Part shown: piece by piece, positions 8,033 through 18,492 of the stretch
Position numbering within the stretch: position 1 is the stretch's first letter
Layout: each line of letters opens with the position of its first letter
NCBI RefSeq assembly: GCF_001746365.1
Contig: NZ_MJAJ01000055.1
Location: 1-59,076, forward strand
Origin: Streptomyces sp. LUP30
GTDB lineage: Bacteria; Actinomycetota; Actinomycetes; Streptomycetales; Streptomycetaceae
Direction of reading: 5' to 3'
Length of the DNA stretch: 59,076 nucleotides
Made by a program: the position numbers and the translations under genes
Notes under the pieces: generated by a model
Database searches by the model: none
The model's input: only the letters and a program-made list of their open reading frames with translations
Told to the model about the DNA's origin: nothing

Positions 8033-8415
8033 GTGACCCGCATCGCATTCATGGGGAAGGACGGCAGCGGCAGGGCAACCCTGCCGGCCCCGTTCGCACG
8101 GCACTTGGCACACCCGGGCGCCGACGTGCCGGCCGTGGACGACGACATCGACCAGCACCCGTCACAGCCCTGGACCCCACGCCCACCACGCCGGGTTCCA
8201 CGGCCCCGCCCCTGGCCGCCCACCTCGACGACAAGGGCCTGCTCCGCGGCGCCAACCCGCGCATCGCCTCACGCGCGGCCGATCAAAACGACCCCGCCCG
8301 GCCGCGGCTCACGGCTGCTGCACCTGCTGGGCGACGACGAACTCCACGCCCGACACGTCCAACAGGTGGGAGGCGTACCCCTGATGGTCACGGGAGCGTT
8401 CGGCTCCGCTCACCG
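8033..8415 (+). pseudogene. Decayed MinD/ParA-like P-loop ATPase gene
   Basis: From GTG 8033 the frame reads MTRIAFMGKDGSGRATL, clearly derived from the deviant Walker A motif GKGGSGKTTL, then FARHLAHPGADVPAVDDDIDQH. The homologous reading then moves to the +1 frame (LDDKGLLRGANPRIAS, about 8218-8268) and returns to the first frame at IKTTPPGRGSRLL and LMVTGAFG. The intervening part is shortened. Substitutions in Walker A (G to D, K to R, T to A) plus two frame changes show an inactive relic. Intact relatives are cytoplasmic ATPases of unknown role that I recall in zinc-related actinobacterial loci. The Zur-like box just upstream fits that. Confidence 0.7.
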
Positions 8416-8432
8416 GGGGACGCCCACTCCGC

Positions 8433-8972
8433 TCACCTCAGACCGCTCGCATCGAGGAGACGCACCAGGTCCTTCCGCCCGTAGCCGAGGAGTGCGGCGC
8501 GGTGGGCGGCCGTGAGCATCAGATGCGCGACGGTCTGCGCTCCATAGCCGTCCCGGTCGTCGGCGAACCATTCCTCCGGCTTCTCGAGGCCGAGGCTGCT
8601 CATCACCAGGCCGTGCGCGCGGCGGATCTCCGCGACCGTGTCGGACACTGCTCCCAGCAGGGTGGCTCCGGGGCGCTCACACGTGAGGGCGAAGCAGCCC
8701 CGGTCGACCGGTTCGCAACCGCTGGGCGGACGGGTGCGCAGACCCTCGTACCGTTCGTCACCGAAGGCGCCGTCGCCGAACTCGTCGTGGACCAGCACGA
8801 ACCGGTGGTACCCCGCAGGCGTCGGCGGAGGCGGGGGCGTGTACTCCCAGCCGGCGTCCTCGTGCACCAGCCGCCGTACCTCTTCCTCGTCGTCCGAGGT
8901 GACCATGAAGCCGGTCTCGGTGTTGTGCCCCGTGATCGTGCCGTCGGTGTTGCGCTGGATGTGCAGGCTCAT
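8433..8972 (-). CDS. Hypothetical protein, 179 aa
   Basis: I do not recognise a family. The protein begins MSLHIQRNTDGTITGHNTETGF, has a proline run (YTPPPPPTPAGYHRF) near residue 45-55, and ends with an all-alpha-looking region (VAHLMLTAAHRAALLGYGRKDLVRLLDASG). It has no signal peptide or membrane segment. ATG 8972 has GGGGGA 5 bases upstream. Codon use matches its neighbours and the frame is clean, so it is probably a real single-gene unit. Confidence 0.7.
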   Translation of the reverse strand: MSLHIQRNTDGTITGHNTETGFMVTSDDEEEVRRLVHEDAGWEYTPPPPPTPAGYHRFVLVHDEFGDGAFGDERYEGLRTRPPSGCEPVDRGCFALTCERPGATLLGAVSDTVAEIRRAHGLVMSSLGLEKPEEWFADDRDGYGAQTVAHLMLTAAHRAALLGYGRKDLVRLLDASGLR

Positions 8973-9088
8973 GTCTTCCCCCGTGGTCGTCGTGAACGGG
9001 AAGATCCCGTCACCCGCACAACGGTCCGCGGGGGCGGCCCGTGCCCGCCCGGCGGCACATCACTCGATCGTGTGAACGAATCCCGCGC

Positions 9089-9937
9089 TCACCGCCCGCC
9101 GTCCAGGAACTGCGTCACCGCCGCCACGAAGCGCTCGGGATCGTCCCGCCACGGAAAGTGCCCCGCGCCGGGCTGCACGACGAACTCGGCGGCGGGGAAG
9201 AGCGCGGCGAACTCCCGCATCACGCGCGGCGGCGCGCCCAGGTCCCCCTCGCCCGCGAGGAGCAGGACCGGGGACGGGAGGGCGGCGAGAGCCCGACGGG
9301 TGGCGGCCGGGTTGAAGGCGCCGTCCGCGACGTATGCGGCCGCCGCCTCCTGGTTCTTCTCCTTCTCGCCCGCCGCGTCGAAGGCCCGGGCGTCCTCGTC
9401 CCACCGGGCATGGAAGAAGGGGGCGACGAGCTGCCAGGAGTCGGCCGCGGCCCGGCCGGAGGTGATCGCCTCCAGGGCGGCGTAGGCGGAGGCGAACCAG
9501 GGCTCTTCGCGGCGCAGACGCGCGGTCGTCAACCGGTCCTCGGCCGTGATCTCCAGCCCGGCCGCGTACACGCTCGGGGTGATCAGCAGCAGACGGGCCA
9601 CCCGGTCCGGGTGGCGGGCGGCGTACAGGAGTGCAAGGTTGGCCCCCGCGGAGTGCGCGAGCAGGTCGATCCGGTCGAGGCCGAGGTGCACGCGCAGCGC
9701 CTCGACGTCGTCGACCTGACGGTCGCAGCGGTACGAGGCGGTGTCCGCCGGGGCCGCCGACTCGCCGGCGCCCCGGGGGTCGAGCCCGATGAGCCGCCGC
9801 TGGGACGTGAGTCCGCCGAGGTCGCCCAGGTAGGCGGCGGACTGCATGGGGCCGCCGGGCAGACAGATCAGGGGTGGGCCGTCGCCCGCACCGTGGTGGG
9901 CGAGGCGGGTTCCGTCGGACGCGGCGAAGATCGGCAT
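9089..9937 (-). CDS. Alpha/beta-fold hydrolase (proline iminopeptidase-like)
   Basis: A 282-aa cytoplasmic hydrolase. The oxyanion region reads LICLPGGPM and a conserved GLDPRGAGES follows. The nucleophile is S96 in LLAHSAGAN, where the first Gly of GxSxG is replaced by Ala. The acid lies in LAGEGDLGAP and the His in PGAGHFPW. The start is ATG 9937 (MPIFAASDGTRLAHHG) with GAGGA 8 bases upstream; the longer open frame to 10012 is unsupported. Ester, lactone or peptide substrates are possible. It is transcribed alone. Confidence 0.85.
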   Translation of the reverse strand: MPIFAASDGTRLAHHGAGDGPPLICLPGGPMQSAAYLGDLGGLTSQRRLIGLDPRGAGESAAPADTASYRCDRQVDDVEALRVHLGLDRIDLLAHSAGANLALLYAARHPDRVARLLLITPSVYAAGLEITAEDRLTTARLRREEPWFASAYAALEAITSGRAAADSWQLVAPFFHARWDEDARAFDAAGEKEKNQEAAAAYVADGAFNPAATRRALAALPSPVLLLAGEGDLGAPPRVMREFAALFPAAEFVVQPGAGHFPWRDDPERFVAAVTQFLDGGR

Positions 9938-10303
9938 GGGGAGATCCTCACAGGGAGGTCCGCGAGGGACAACCGACCCGGTTCCGGCGTGCGAGGCGCG
10001 CCGGGTCCCCATCGAGCCGGGTCATGCCCTTTCCGCGGCCCGTCCGCCATGTGACGTGTGCTCGCCGCGATTGCTGAGGGATCCGGCACGGGACAGCCCC
10101 GGGCGCCGTGGGGCGCTGCTTGCGGGGTACGGCCTCACGGCAGTGGTGGAACCGTGCCGGATCGGCGGGGTGGGGTGGTGGGCGCGGGCTCCCGCACCCA
10201 CGCCCACCGGTCTTCGGCGCGCCCGGTCTCGGGCGTGCCACCGCTGTCGAGCCCCGGTCCGCCCGCCTCCGGACGACCGCAGCCCGTAGCCCGCGGCCCC
10301 AGG
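9938..10303. other. Intergenic stretch before the minisatellite
   Basis: No gene is supported between the hydrolase start and the repeat array. Open frames exist on both strands but are compositional, and carry no ribosome site or recognisable domain. The last part (about 10280-10303) already contains repeat-like fragments. Confidence 0.6.
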
Positions 10304-10533
10304 CCCTGCAGCCCCAGACCCCACGGCCCGAGCTGCCCGGCAGCCCAGGCCCTGCAGCCCCAGACCCCACGGCCCGAGCTGCCCGGCAGCCCAGGCCCTG
10401 CAGCCCCAGACCCCACGGCCCGAGCTGCCCGGCAGCCCAGGCCCTGCAGCCCCAGACCCCACGGCCCGAGCTGCCCGGCAGCCCAGGCCCTGCAGCCCCA
10501 GACCCCACGGCCCGAGCTGCCCGGCAGTCCGGG
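10304..10533. repeat. Five tandem copies of a 46-bp repeat
   Basis: Units start with CCCTGCAGCCCCAGACCCC at 10304, 10350, 10396, 10442 and 10488. The first four are identical as read; the fifth degenerates after about 38 bases, and partial copies flank the array. Each unit contains the short palindrome GCTGCC-C-GGCAGC. As 46 is not a multiple of 3, all frames stay open but none is meaningful. The array sits just downstream of the beta-glucosidase stop. Confidence 0.95.
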
Positions 10534-10566
10534 CCCGGCAGTTCCGGCCCCGCGGCCCGAGCCGGC

Positions 10567-11925
<1,359 letters not shown>

Positions 11926-11979
11926 TGAGGTCCTTTCGGGATCGGGGTGTCGGGTCACCGGACCGCCGCGACGCGCTGC

Positions 11980-12087
11980 ACGGCTCCGGGCCGCTTGAGG
12001 GCTCCGGGTCACTCCACGGTTCCGGGCCGCTTCAGGGCTCCGGGTCACTCCACGGCTCCGGGCCGCTTCAGGGCCCTTCTTCGATTC
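11980..12087. repeat. 36-bp tandem repeat, two copies plus a degenerate third
   Basis: Units starting ACGGCTCCGGGCCGCTT at 11980 and ACGGTTCCGGGCCGCTT at 12016 recur with 36-bp spacing; a third at 12052 decays after about 20 bases. Pieces of the same sequence (GCTCCGGGTCACTTCACGG) reach the permease stop. The array fills the gap between the permease and the beta-glucosidase. Confidence 0.85.
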
Positions 12088-12098
12088 ACCGCTCCGGG

Positions 12099-12956
12099 TC
12101 ACTTCACGGCTCCGGCGGTCAGGCCGGCGACGAGGTAGCGCTGGAGCAGCAGGAAGCCGGCCACCACGGGCACGCTGACGACGAGCGACGCGGCCATGAT
12201 CTGGTTCCAGTAGACGTCGTTGAGAGTGGAGTAGCCCTGGAGTCCGACGGCGAGCGTGCGGGTGGTGTCGTTGGTCATGACGGAGGCGAAGAGGACCTCG
12301 CCCCAGGCGGTCATGAAGGCGTAGACGGCGACCGCCACGATGCCGGGGATCGCGGCCGGCACCACGATCCGCAGGAGCGCGCCGAGCGGTCCGCAGCCGT
12401 CCACCAGTGCGGCCTCGTCCAGGTCGCGCGGCACCGAGTCGAAGTAGCCGATCAGCATCCAGATGGAGAAGGGGAGCGAGAACGTCAGGTAGGTCAGGAT
12501 GAGACCGCCGCGCGAGCCGAACAGCGCGATGCCGGTGGCGTTGCCGATGTTGACGTAGAGCAGGAACAGCGGGAGGAGGAAGAGGATCCCGGGAAACATC
12601 TGGGTCGACAGCACGGTGACCGTGAAGGTGCGTTTGCCACGGAAGTCGTAACGGCTTACTGCGTATGCGCTGAACACGGCGATCACCACCGAACAGACCG
12701 TCGCCGCGCCGGCCACGATCAGCGAGTTCACGAAGTACCGGGCGAGCGGGACCGTCGACCAGATGTCGATGTAGGGGCGGATCGTCAGTCCGCTGGGCAG
12801 CCAGCGGAACGTGCCGGTGACGTCGGCGAGGGGCTTCAGGGAACTGGAGACCATCACGTAGACCGGCACCAGGACGAAGCCGGTGAGCAGGGTGAGGAAG
12901 ATCCGCCGGGACCACAGGAACGAGCTCGGCGGCGCCATGGGTGAGTCATCGCGCAC
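12099..12956 (-). CDS. Sugar ABC transporter permease (MalG type)
   Basis: A 285-aa inner-membrane protein with six predicted helices. The EAA coupling loop DEAALVDGCGPLGALLRIVVP meets the ATPase, and the C-terminus ends YLVAGLTAGAVK as in MalG-type permeases. It forms the channel with the partner permease for carbohydrate uptake. GTG 12956 has AAGGAGG 7 bases upstream and overlaps the preceding gene by 11 bp. No ATPase is encoded here; a shared MsiK-type ATPase is usual for Streptomyces sugar importers. Confidence 0.92.
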   Translation of the reverse strand: MRDDSPMAPPSSFLWSRRIFLTLLTGFVLVPVYVMVSSSLKPLADVTGTFRWLPSGLTIRPYIDIWSTVPLARYFVNSLIVAGAATVCSVVIAVFSAYAVSRYDFRGKRTFTVTVLSTQMFPGILFLLPLFLLYVNIGNATGIALFGSRGGLILTYLTFSLPFSIWMLIGYFDSVPRDLDEAALVDGCGPLGALLRIVVPAAIPGIVAVAVYAFMTAWGEVLFASVMTNDTTRTLAVGLQGYSTLNDVYWNQIMAASLVVSVPVVAGFLLLQRYLVAGLTAGAVK

Positions 12957-13941
12957 GGGAGGGCCTCCTTCCCCGGGTGGTGAGGGCCAGGTAGACGCCG
13001 GTCACGGCGAGCAGGAAGAGCAGCAGCAGGACCGACATCGCCGATCCGGCGCCGAAGTTCCAGGTGACGAAGGACGCTTGGTAGATGTGGACCGAGATCA
13101 GGTCCGCGGCCTCCGGCGCGGCCCGGCCGAAGAGGACGAACGGGGTGTTGAAGTCGTTGAACGTCCACAGGAACAGCACCAGGACGAGGACCTGGTTGAC
13201 CGGGGCCAGGGAGGGCAGGGTGATGCGGCGGATCTGCTGCCACACCCCGGCTCCGTCCAGCGCAGCCGCCTCGTACAGCTCGCGCGGGATGTTCTGCAGG
13301 CCGGCCATGACGATGAGGAACGCGAACGGCCAGCCCTTCCACACGGAAACGGTGAGCAACGCATAGAAACTGTTGTCGCCGATGAGCCAGAAGGCCCGCT
13401 TGTCGGTGAGGTGGAGCTGGTCGTGCAGAACGTGGTTCACCAGGCCGTTGTCGTGCTGGAACATGAAGACCCAGGTGATCACGGCCGCGTAGACGGGCAG
13501 CGCGTACGGCACCAGGAACAGTGCCCGGAGCAGTCCGCGGCCGCGGAAGGCATCCTGCATGAAGATCGCCGCGGCGGTGCCGATGAGCCAGCACAGGGCG
13601 ACCGACACCAGGGTGAAGCCGACCGTGACGAGGAAGGAGTGGAGCAGGGCCTGTCCGACGGGGGCGTCGAAGTCGACCGACACGCGGTAGTTGTCGAGAC
13701 CGGACCAGGGGGCGGTGCCCCAGTCGCGGATGTAGAACTGGGTGAGCTCCTTGAAGCTCATCAGGACGCCGATCACCATCGGCACCAGATGCACCAGGAG
13801 TTCGAGGATCAGGGCGGGCAGGAGCAGCAGGTAGGGCAGTCCGGCACGGCGGTTCCGCCCGGGCCGTGATCGCGCGACCGCGTCGCCGTCAGGGGTCACA
13901 TGAGGCTTTCCGGCCTCGACCGTGGTGGCCATCCGGCTCAC
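12946..13941 (-). CDS. Sugar ABC transporter permease (MalF type)
   Basis: A 331-aa inner-membrane protein. A cytoplasmic N-terminus of about 30 residues precedes helix 1 (GLPYLLLLPALILELLVHLV). The EAA loop is YEAAALDGAGVWQQIRRITLP. It pairs with the MalG-type permease. Its GTG start overlaps the stop of the binding-protein gene (GTGA), and no strong ribosome site is seen, so coupling is likely. An ATG at 13932 is an alternative start. Confidence 0.92.
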   Translation of the reverse strand: MSRMATTVEAGKPHVTPDGDAVARSRPGRNRRAGLPYLLLLPALILELLVHLVPMVIGVLMSFKELTQFYIRDWGTAPWSGLDNYRVSVDFDAPVGQALLHSFLVTVGFTLVSVALCWLIGTAAAIFMQDAFRGRGLLRALFLVPYALPVYAAVITWVFMFQHDNGLVNHVLHDQLHLTDKRAFWLIGDNSFYALLTVSVWKGWPFAFLIVMAGLQNIPRELYEAAALDGAGVWQQIRRITLPSLAPVNQVLVLVLFLWTFNDFNTPFVLFGRAAPEAADLISVHIYQASFVTWNFGAGSAMSVLLLLFLLAVTGVYLALTTRGRRPSRAR

Positions 13942-15257
13942 TTCGCCGGCATCTGCTGCTGGGCCTTGGCGAGCTTGGCCTTCACCGACTCGGTCGTCAC
14001 CGGGTGGCCTGCGGCCGCCTCGGCGAACAGCTCCTTGACGGCCGTGCCGACCGTCGTCTCGAACTGCGACTCGTCGGCGACCTGCGGCAGAGCGGCGGCG
14101 CTCTTGGCGAGGGTGTCCTTCAGGACGGTGTTCGCCGGGGTGGCGAAAGCCGGGTCGGTCTGCGCCGACGCGACCGGCGGAATGGTGCTGTAAGCCTTGT
14201 TGAGAATTTTCTGTTCCTCGTCACCGGTCATGAACTTCACGAACTCGGTGGCGCCGTCGAGGTTGTCGGTGTTCTTGAAGACGGCCAGGTTGATGCCGGC
14301 GACCATCGAGTTGACCTGGGCGCCGGTTCCCGGAGCGCCGGACTGCACGGGCACGGGGGCGATGCCGTACCGGTCCTCGCTCATTCCTTGGGACGCGAGG
14401 TTGGCGGAGGCGGACTGCCACAGCAGCATCGCCGTCTTCCCCTTGGCGAAGTCGCTGACGGACTGGTTCTGGGCGTACTCGGCGTTGCCCTGCGGAATGA
14501 CCTTGTCCCTCGCCATCAGGTCGACGTACTGCTTGACGGCCGTGACCACGCTGTCGGAGGTGAAGTCGGGCTTGCCGTCGGCGGTGAAGAAGTCGGCGTC
14601 GTGCTGCTTGGCGAAGACGAAGACGTGGTGGATGTTCTCCGAGACGTTGGCGCCCTCGGCACCGAGGACCTGCTTGCCCTTGGCCTGGATCTTCTTGCCG
14701 TCGGCCGTCAACTCGGCCCAGGTGGCGGGGGGCTGCGTGATGCCGGCGTCGGCGAAGATCTGCTTGTTGTAGTAGAGGGCGTACGCCATGGAGTAGAGCG
14801 GCACCGCGGCCGGGTCCTTGCCCTGGGCGCCCGTCGAGCCGAGCGCGGAGGCGACGAAACGGTCCTTTCCGCCGATCTTCGCGAGGTTGGCGCCGTTCCA
14901 GGGCAGCAGCGCGCCGGTGGCCTGGAGCGAGGCGGACCAGGTGTTGCCGATGTTGAGGACGTCGGGGCCCTGGCCGGAGGTGGTCGCGGTGAGGATCCGG
15001 TTGAGCAGGTCCGACCAGGGGACGACCTCCAGTCTGACCTTGATCCCGGTCTTCTTCTCGAACTTGTCGAGCTCCGGCTGGAGGACCTTCTTGTCCACCT
15101 CGATGCTCGCGCCCTGGTTGGAGGCCCAGTAAGTCAGCGTCTTCGGCGAGTCGTTGGAGCCCCCGCCATCGGTCGAGCTCCCTCCGCCGCAGGCCGTGGC
15201 CGCGAGGGCGAGGGTCAGGACGACGGCACCTGCGGCCGCGGCTCGGATGGTGCGCAT
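13938..15257 (-). CDS. Family-1 sugar-binding lipoprotein
   Basis: A 439-aa exported lipoprotein. The signal peptide ends at LAATA-C23, followed by a Gly/Ser/Asp-rich tether. The body shows the SBP_bac_1 pattern: LTYWASNQG, LNRILTATTSGQGPDVLNIGNTWSASL, MAYALYYNKQIF and FAKGKTAMLLWQSASA. It captures an oligosaccharide for the two downstream permeases. The start is ATG 15257, with GGGAG 8 bases upstream; the frame opens further to 15311 without support. It is the first gene of the operon. Confidence 0.92.
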   Translation of the reverse strand: MRTIRAAAAGAVVLTLALAATACGGGSSTDGGGSNDSPKTLTYWASNQGASIEVDKKVLQPELDKFEKKTGIKVRLEVVPWSDLLNRILTATTSGQGPDVLNIGNTWSASLQATGALLPWNGANLAKIGGKDRFVASALGSTGAQGKDPAAVPLYSMAYALYYNKQIFADAGITQPPATWAELTADGKKIQAKGKQVLGAEGANVSENIHHVFVFAKQHDADFFTADGKPDFTSDSVVTAVKQYVDLMARDKVIPQGNAEYAQNQSVSDFAKGKTAMLLWQSASANLASQGMSEDRYGIAPVPVQSGAPGTGAQVNSMVAGINLAVFKNTDNLDGATEFVKFMTGDEEQKILNKAYSTIPPVASAQTDPAFATPANTVLKDTLAKSAAALPQVADESQFETTVGTAVKELFAEAAAGHPVTTESVKAKLAKAQQQMPAK

Positions 15258-15405
15258 GGGTGGGCTCCCGGTGTCATCATGGCTTAATTTAGGACGTGAG
15301 TTAAACCCCATGAGCGATGCACGTCAAGAGTCCCGGCACACTCCGCGGAACTCCGTCTCCACCACTTGACGCGCACGTTCAGGCAGTTGAAGCATTCAGC
15401 GTTGA

Positions 15406-15417
15406 GAGAGCGCTCTC
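15406..15417. promoter_or_regulatory. LacI-type palindrome in the beta-glucan divergent promoter
   Basis: GAGAGCGCTCTC is a perfect 12-bp palindrome with the central GCGC typical of LacI-family operators, about 70 bp upstream of the GH55 start. It differs from the CebR box (TGGGAGCGCTCCCA), so a separate regulator, not encoded in the window, is likely. A second AT-rich patch near 15284-15306 (TTAATTTAGGAC ... GAGTTAAAC) lies nearer the binding-protein gene. Confidence 0.6.
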
Positions 15418-15487
15418 AGGCACGTCCTCCTTCACTTCCCCAATTCAGCCGTTCCCTTCGAGCGGCCTGTACCGAGGAGAGCCGCCC

Positions 15488-17293
<1,806 letters not shown>

Positions 17294-17341
17294 GCCGGGC
17301 ACACCTTAATTACGGCCAGAGCAACAATATGTGACGGAACA

Positions 17342-18292
17342 TCAGCCCCGTGCCGCGGCGACCGCTTCACGCACGGCCGGGGCGATCTCCTCGGACCACC
17401 GGCCGAGAGTGACGTCGGCGGACGTCCCGTCCTCGATCCGGAAGTGCACGAACCCGGCCGCTCCGAACTCCAGTGCGGCACCGGTGAGTTCCTCGACCCA
17501 TTGGCGCACCGAGCCGCCCTGCCAGCGACCTTCGCGGTCGCGCGGGGCGGCTGCCGGGGCGGAGGTGATGACGCCCGGCAGGTTGTAGACGGTGGCGACG
17601 TCCGCCGGGTCGCGGCCGGCCTTCAGCGCGGCCTCGTCGATGACCGGACGGGAGTCCCTGAAACGCGGGCTGAGCCAGTCCGCGGCGTGTCCGGGGATCC
17701 AGCCGTCGCCGACCCGTCCGGTGACCGCGAGGGACTTCGGGCCGACGGCGCCGGTCCACACCGGCGGCGCCTCGACCGGAGCCGGCTCCAGGTCATGGAC
17801 CTGATAGAACTCCCCTTCGAAGGTGACCGGCCCGGCACCGCCGCACAGCAGCCGGACGAGGACGATCGCCTCTTCGAGCGCCCGTACCGCGGCGCCCGGC
17901 CCCAGCCTGGGCAGCCCGAGGCGGGCGATGTCGTCCCACAGCCCGCCCGCCCCCATGCCGAGCACCAGCCGTCCGCCGGTCAGAGCGGACAACGAGGTGA
18001 CGGTGCGGGCCAGCATCGGGGCCGGGCGGCTCGGCAGGTTGGTCACGCACACCAGGCCGGAGACGCGCTCGGTGCGCCCGAGGACGACACCGAGGATCGC
18101 GTACGCGTCGAGCCGTCCGCCGTAGTAAGGGTGGTCAGAAACGGTTACCAGGTCCAGGCCCTGACGGTCGGCCCGGACGGCGAGGCGGAGCGTCTCCTCG
18201 ACCTCGCCGACGGCGGTGCTGAGTCCCGTTCCGAACAACGGCTCCCGCCGTGACTGATGCGACGACTGACGCGACGACTGATGGAACGACAT
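17342..18292 (-). CDS. LLM-class flavin-dependent oxidoreductase
   Basis: A 316-aa luciferase-like monooxygenase, TIM-barrel type, using reduced FMN or F420. Recognisable segments are DLVTVSDHPYYGGRLDAYAIL, LVCVTNLPSRPAPMLARTVTSLSALTGGRLVLGMGAGG and the C-terminal FVHFRIEDG. ATG 18292 is used because it starts next to the barrel; the preceding region is a regulatory palindrome. The N-terminus has a small Gln/Ser repeat (HQSSRQSSHQS). Single-gene unit, substrate unknown. Confidence 0.87.
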   Translation of the reverse strand: MSFHQSSRQSSHQSRREPLFGTGLSTAVGEVEETLRLAVRADRQGLDLVTVSDHPYYGGRLDAYAILGVVLGRTERVSGLVCVTNLPSRPAPMLARTVTSLSALTGGRLVLGMGAGGLWDDIARLGLPRLGPGAAVRALEEAIVLVRLLCGGAGPVTFEGEFYQVHDLEPAPVEAPPVWTGAVGPKSLAVTGRVGDGWIPGHAADWLSPRFRDSRPVIDEAALKAGRDPADVATVYNLPGVITSAPAAAPRDREGRWQGGSVRQWVEELTGAALEFGAAGFVHFRIEDGTSADVTLGRWSEEIAPAVREAVAAARG

Positions 18293-18345
18293 GGCGCAGA
18301 CGGCCCTCTCCCCGTTGGAGGGGCGCCCCCCGGACGCCCCGTCGC

Positions 18346-18380
18346 TTCGTGCCACGAACGCTATTCGCGCGTGGCACGAA
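18346..18380. promoter_or_regulatory. Long inverted repeat upstream of the LLM gene
   Basis: TTCGTGCCACG (18346-18356) and CGTGGCACGAA (18370-18380) are perfect 11-bp arms around a 13-bp spacer. They lie 54 bp upstream of the LLM start, where an operator for a dimeric regulator would sit. A weak hairpin role is the alternative. Confidence 0.55.
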
Positions 18381-18414
18381 CCGACAATGCGACTTGTGGC
18401 CTACCACCCATGCC

Positions 18415-18456
18415 GGGGCGTAGGTCCACGGTCCGAGGCCCGTGGACCTACGCCCC
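18415..18456. terminator. 17-bp stem terminator after the EF-G paralogue
   Basis: GGGGCGTAGGTCCACGG (18415-18431) pairs perfectly with CCGTGGACCTACGCCCC (18440-18456) around an 8-nt loop. It follows the stop of the EF-G-like gene by about 37 bp and would end that transcript. Confidence 0.85.
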
Positions 18457-18492
18457 GCCCGGCCGACGAGGGCAACCGCACGGGCCACCGCG

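Noticed and set aside
10304..10533. CRISPR array
   Set aside because: The 46-bp units are directly adjacent with no variable spacers and no cas genes nearby.
11926..12915. N-terminal extension of the beta-glucosidase through the permease gene
   Set aside because: A frame is open but it overlaps the MalG-type permease. GTG 11925 with AAAGGA is the proper start.
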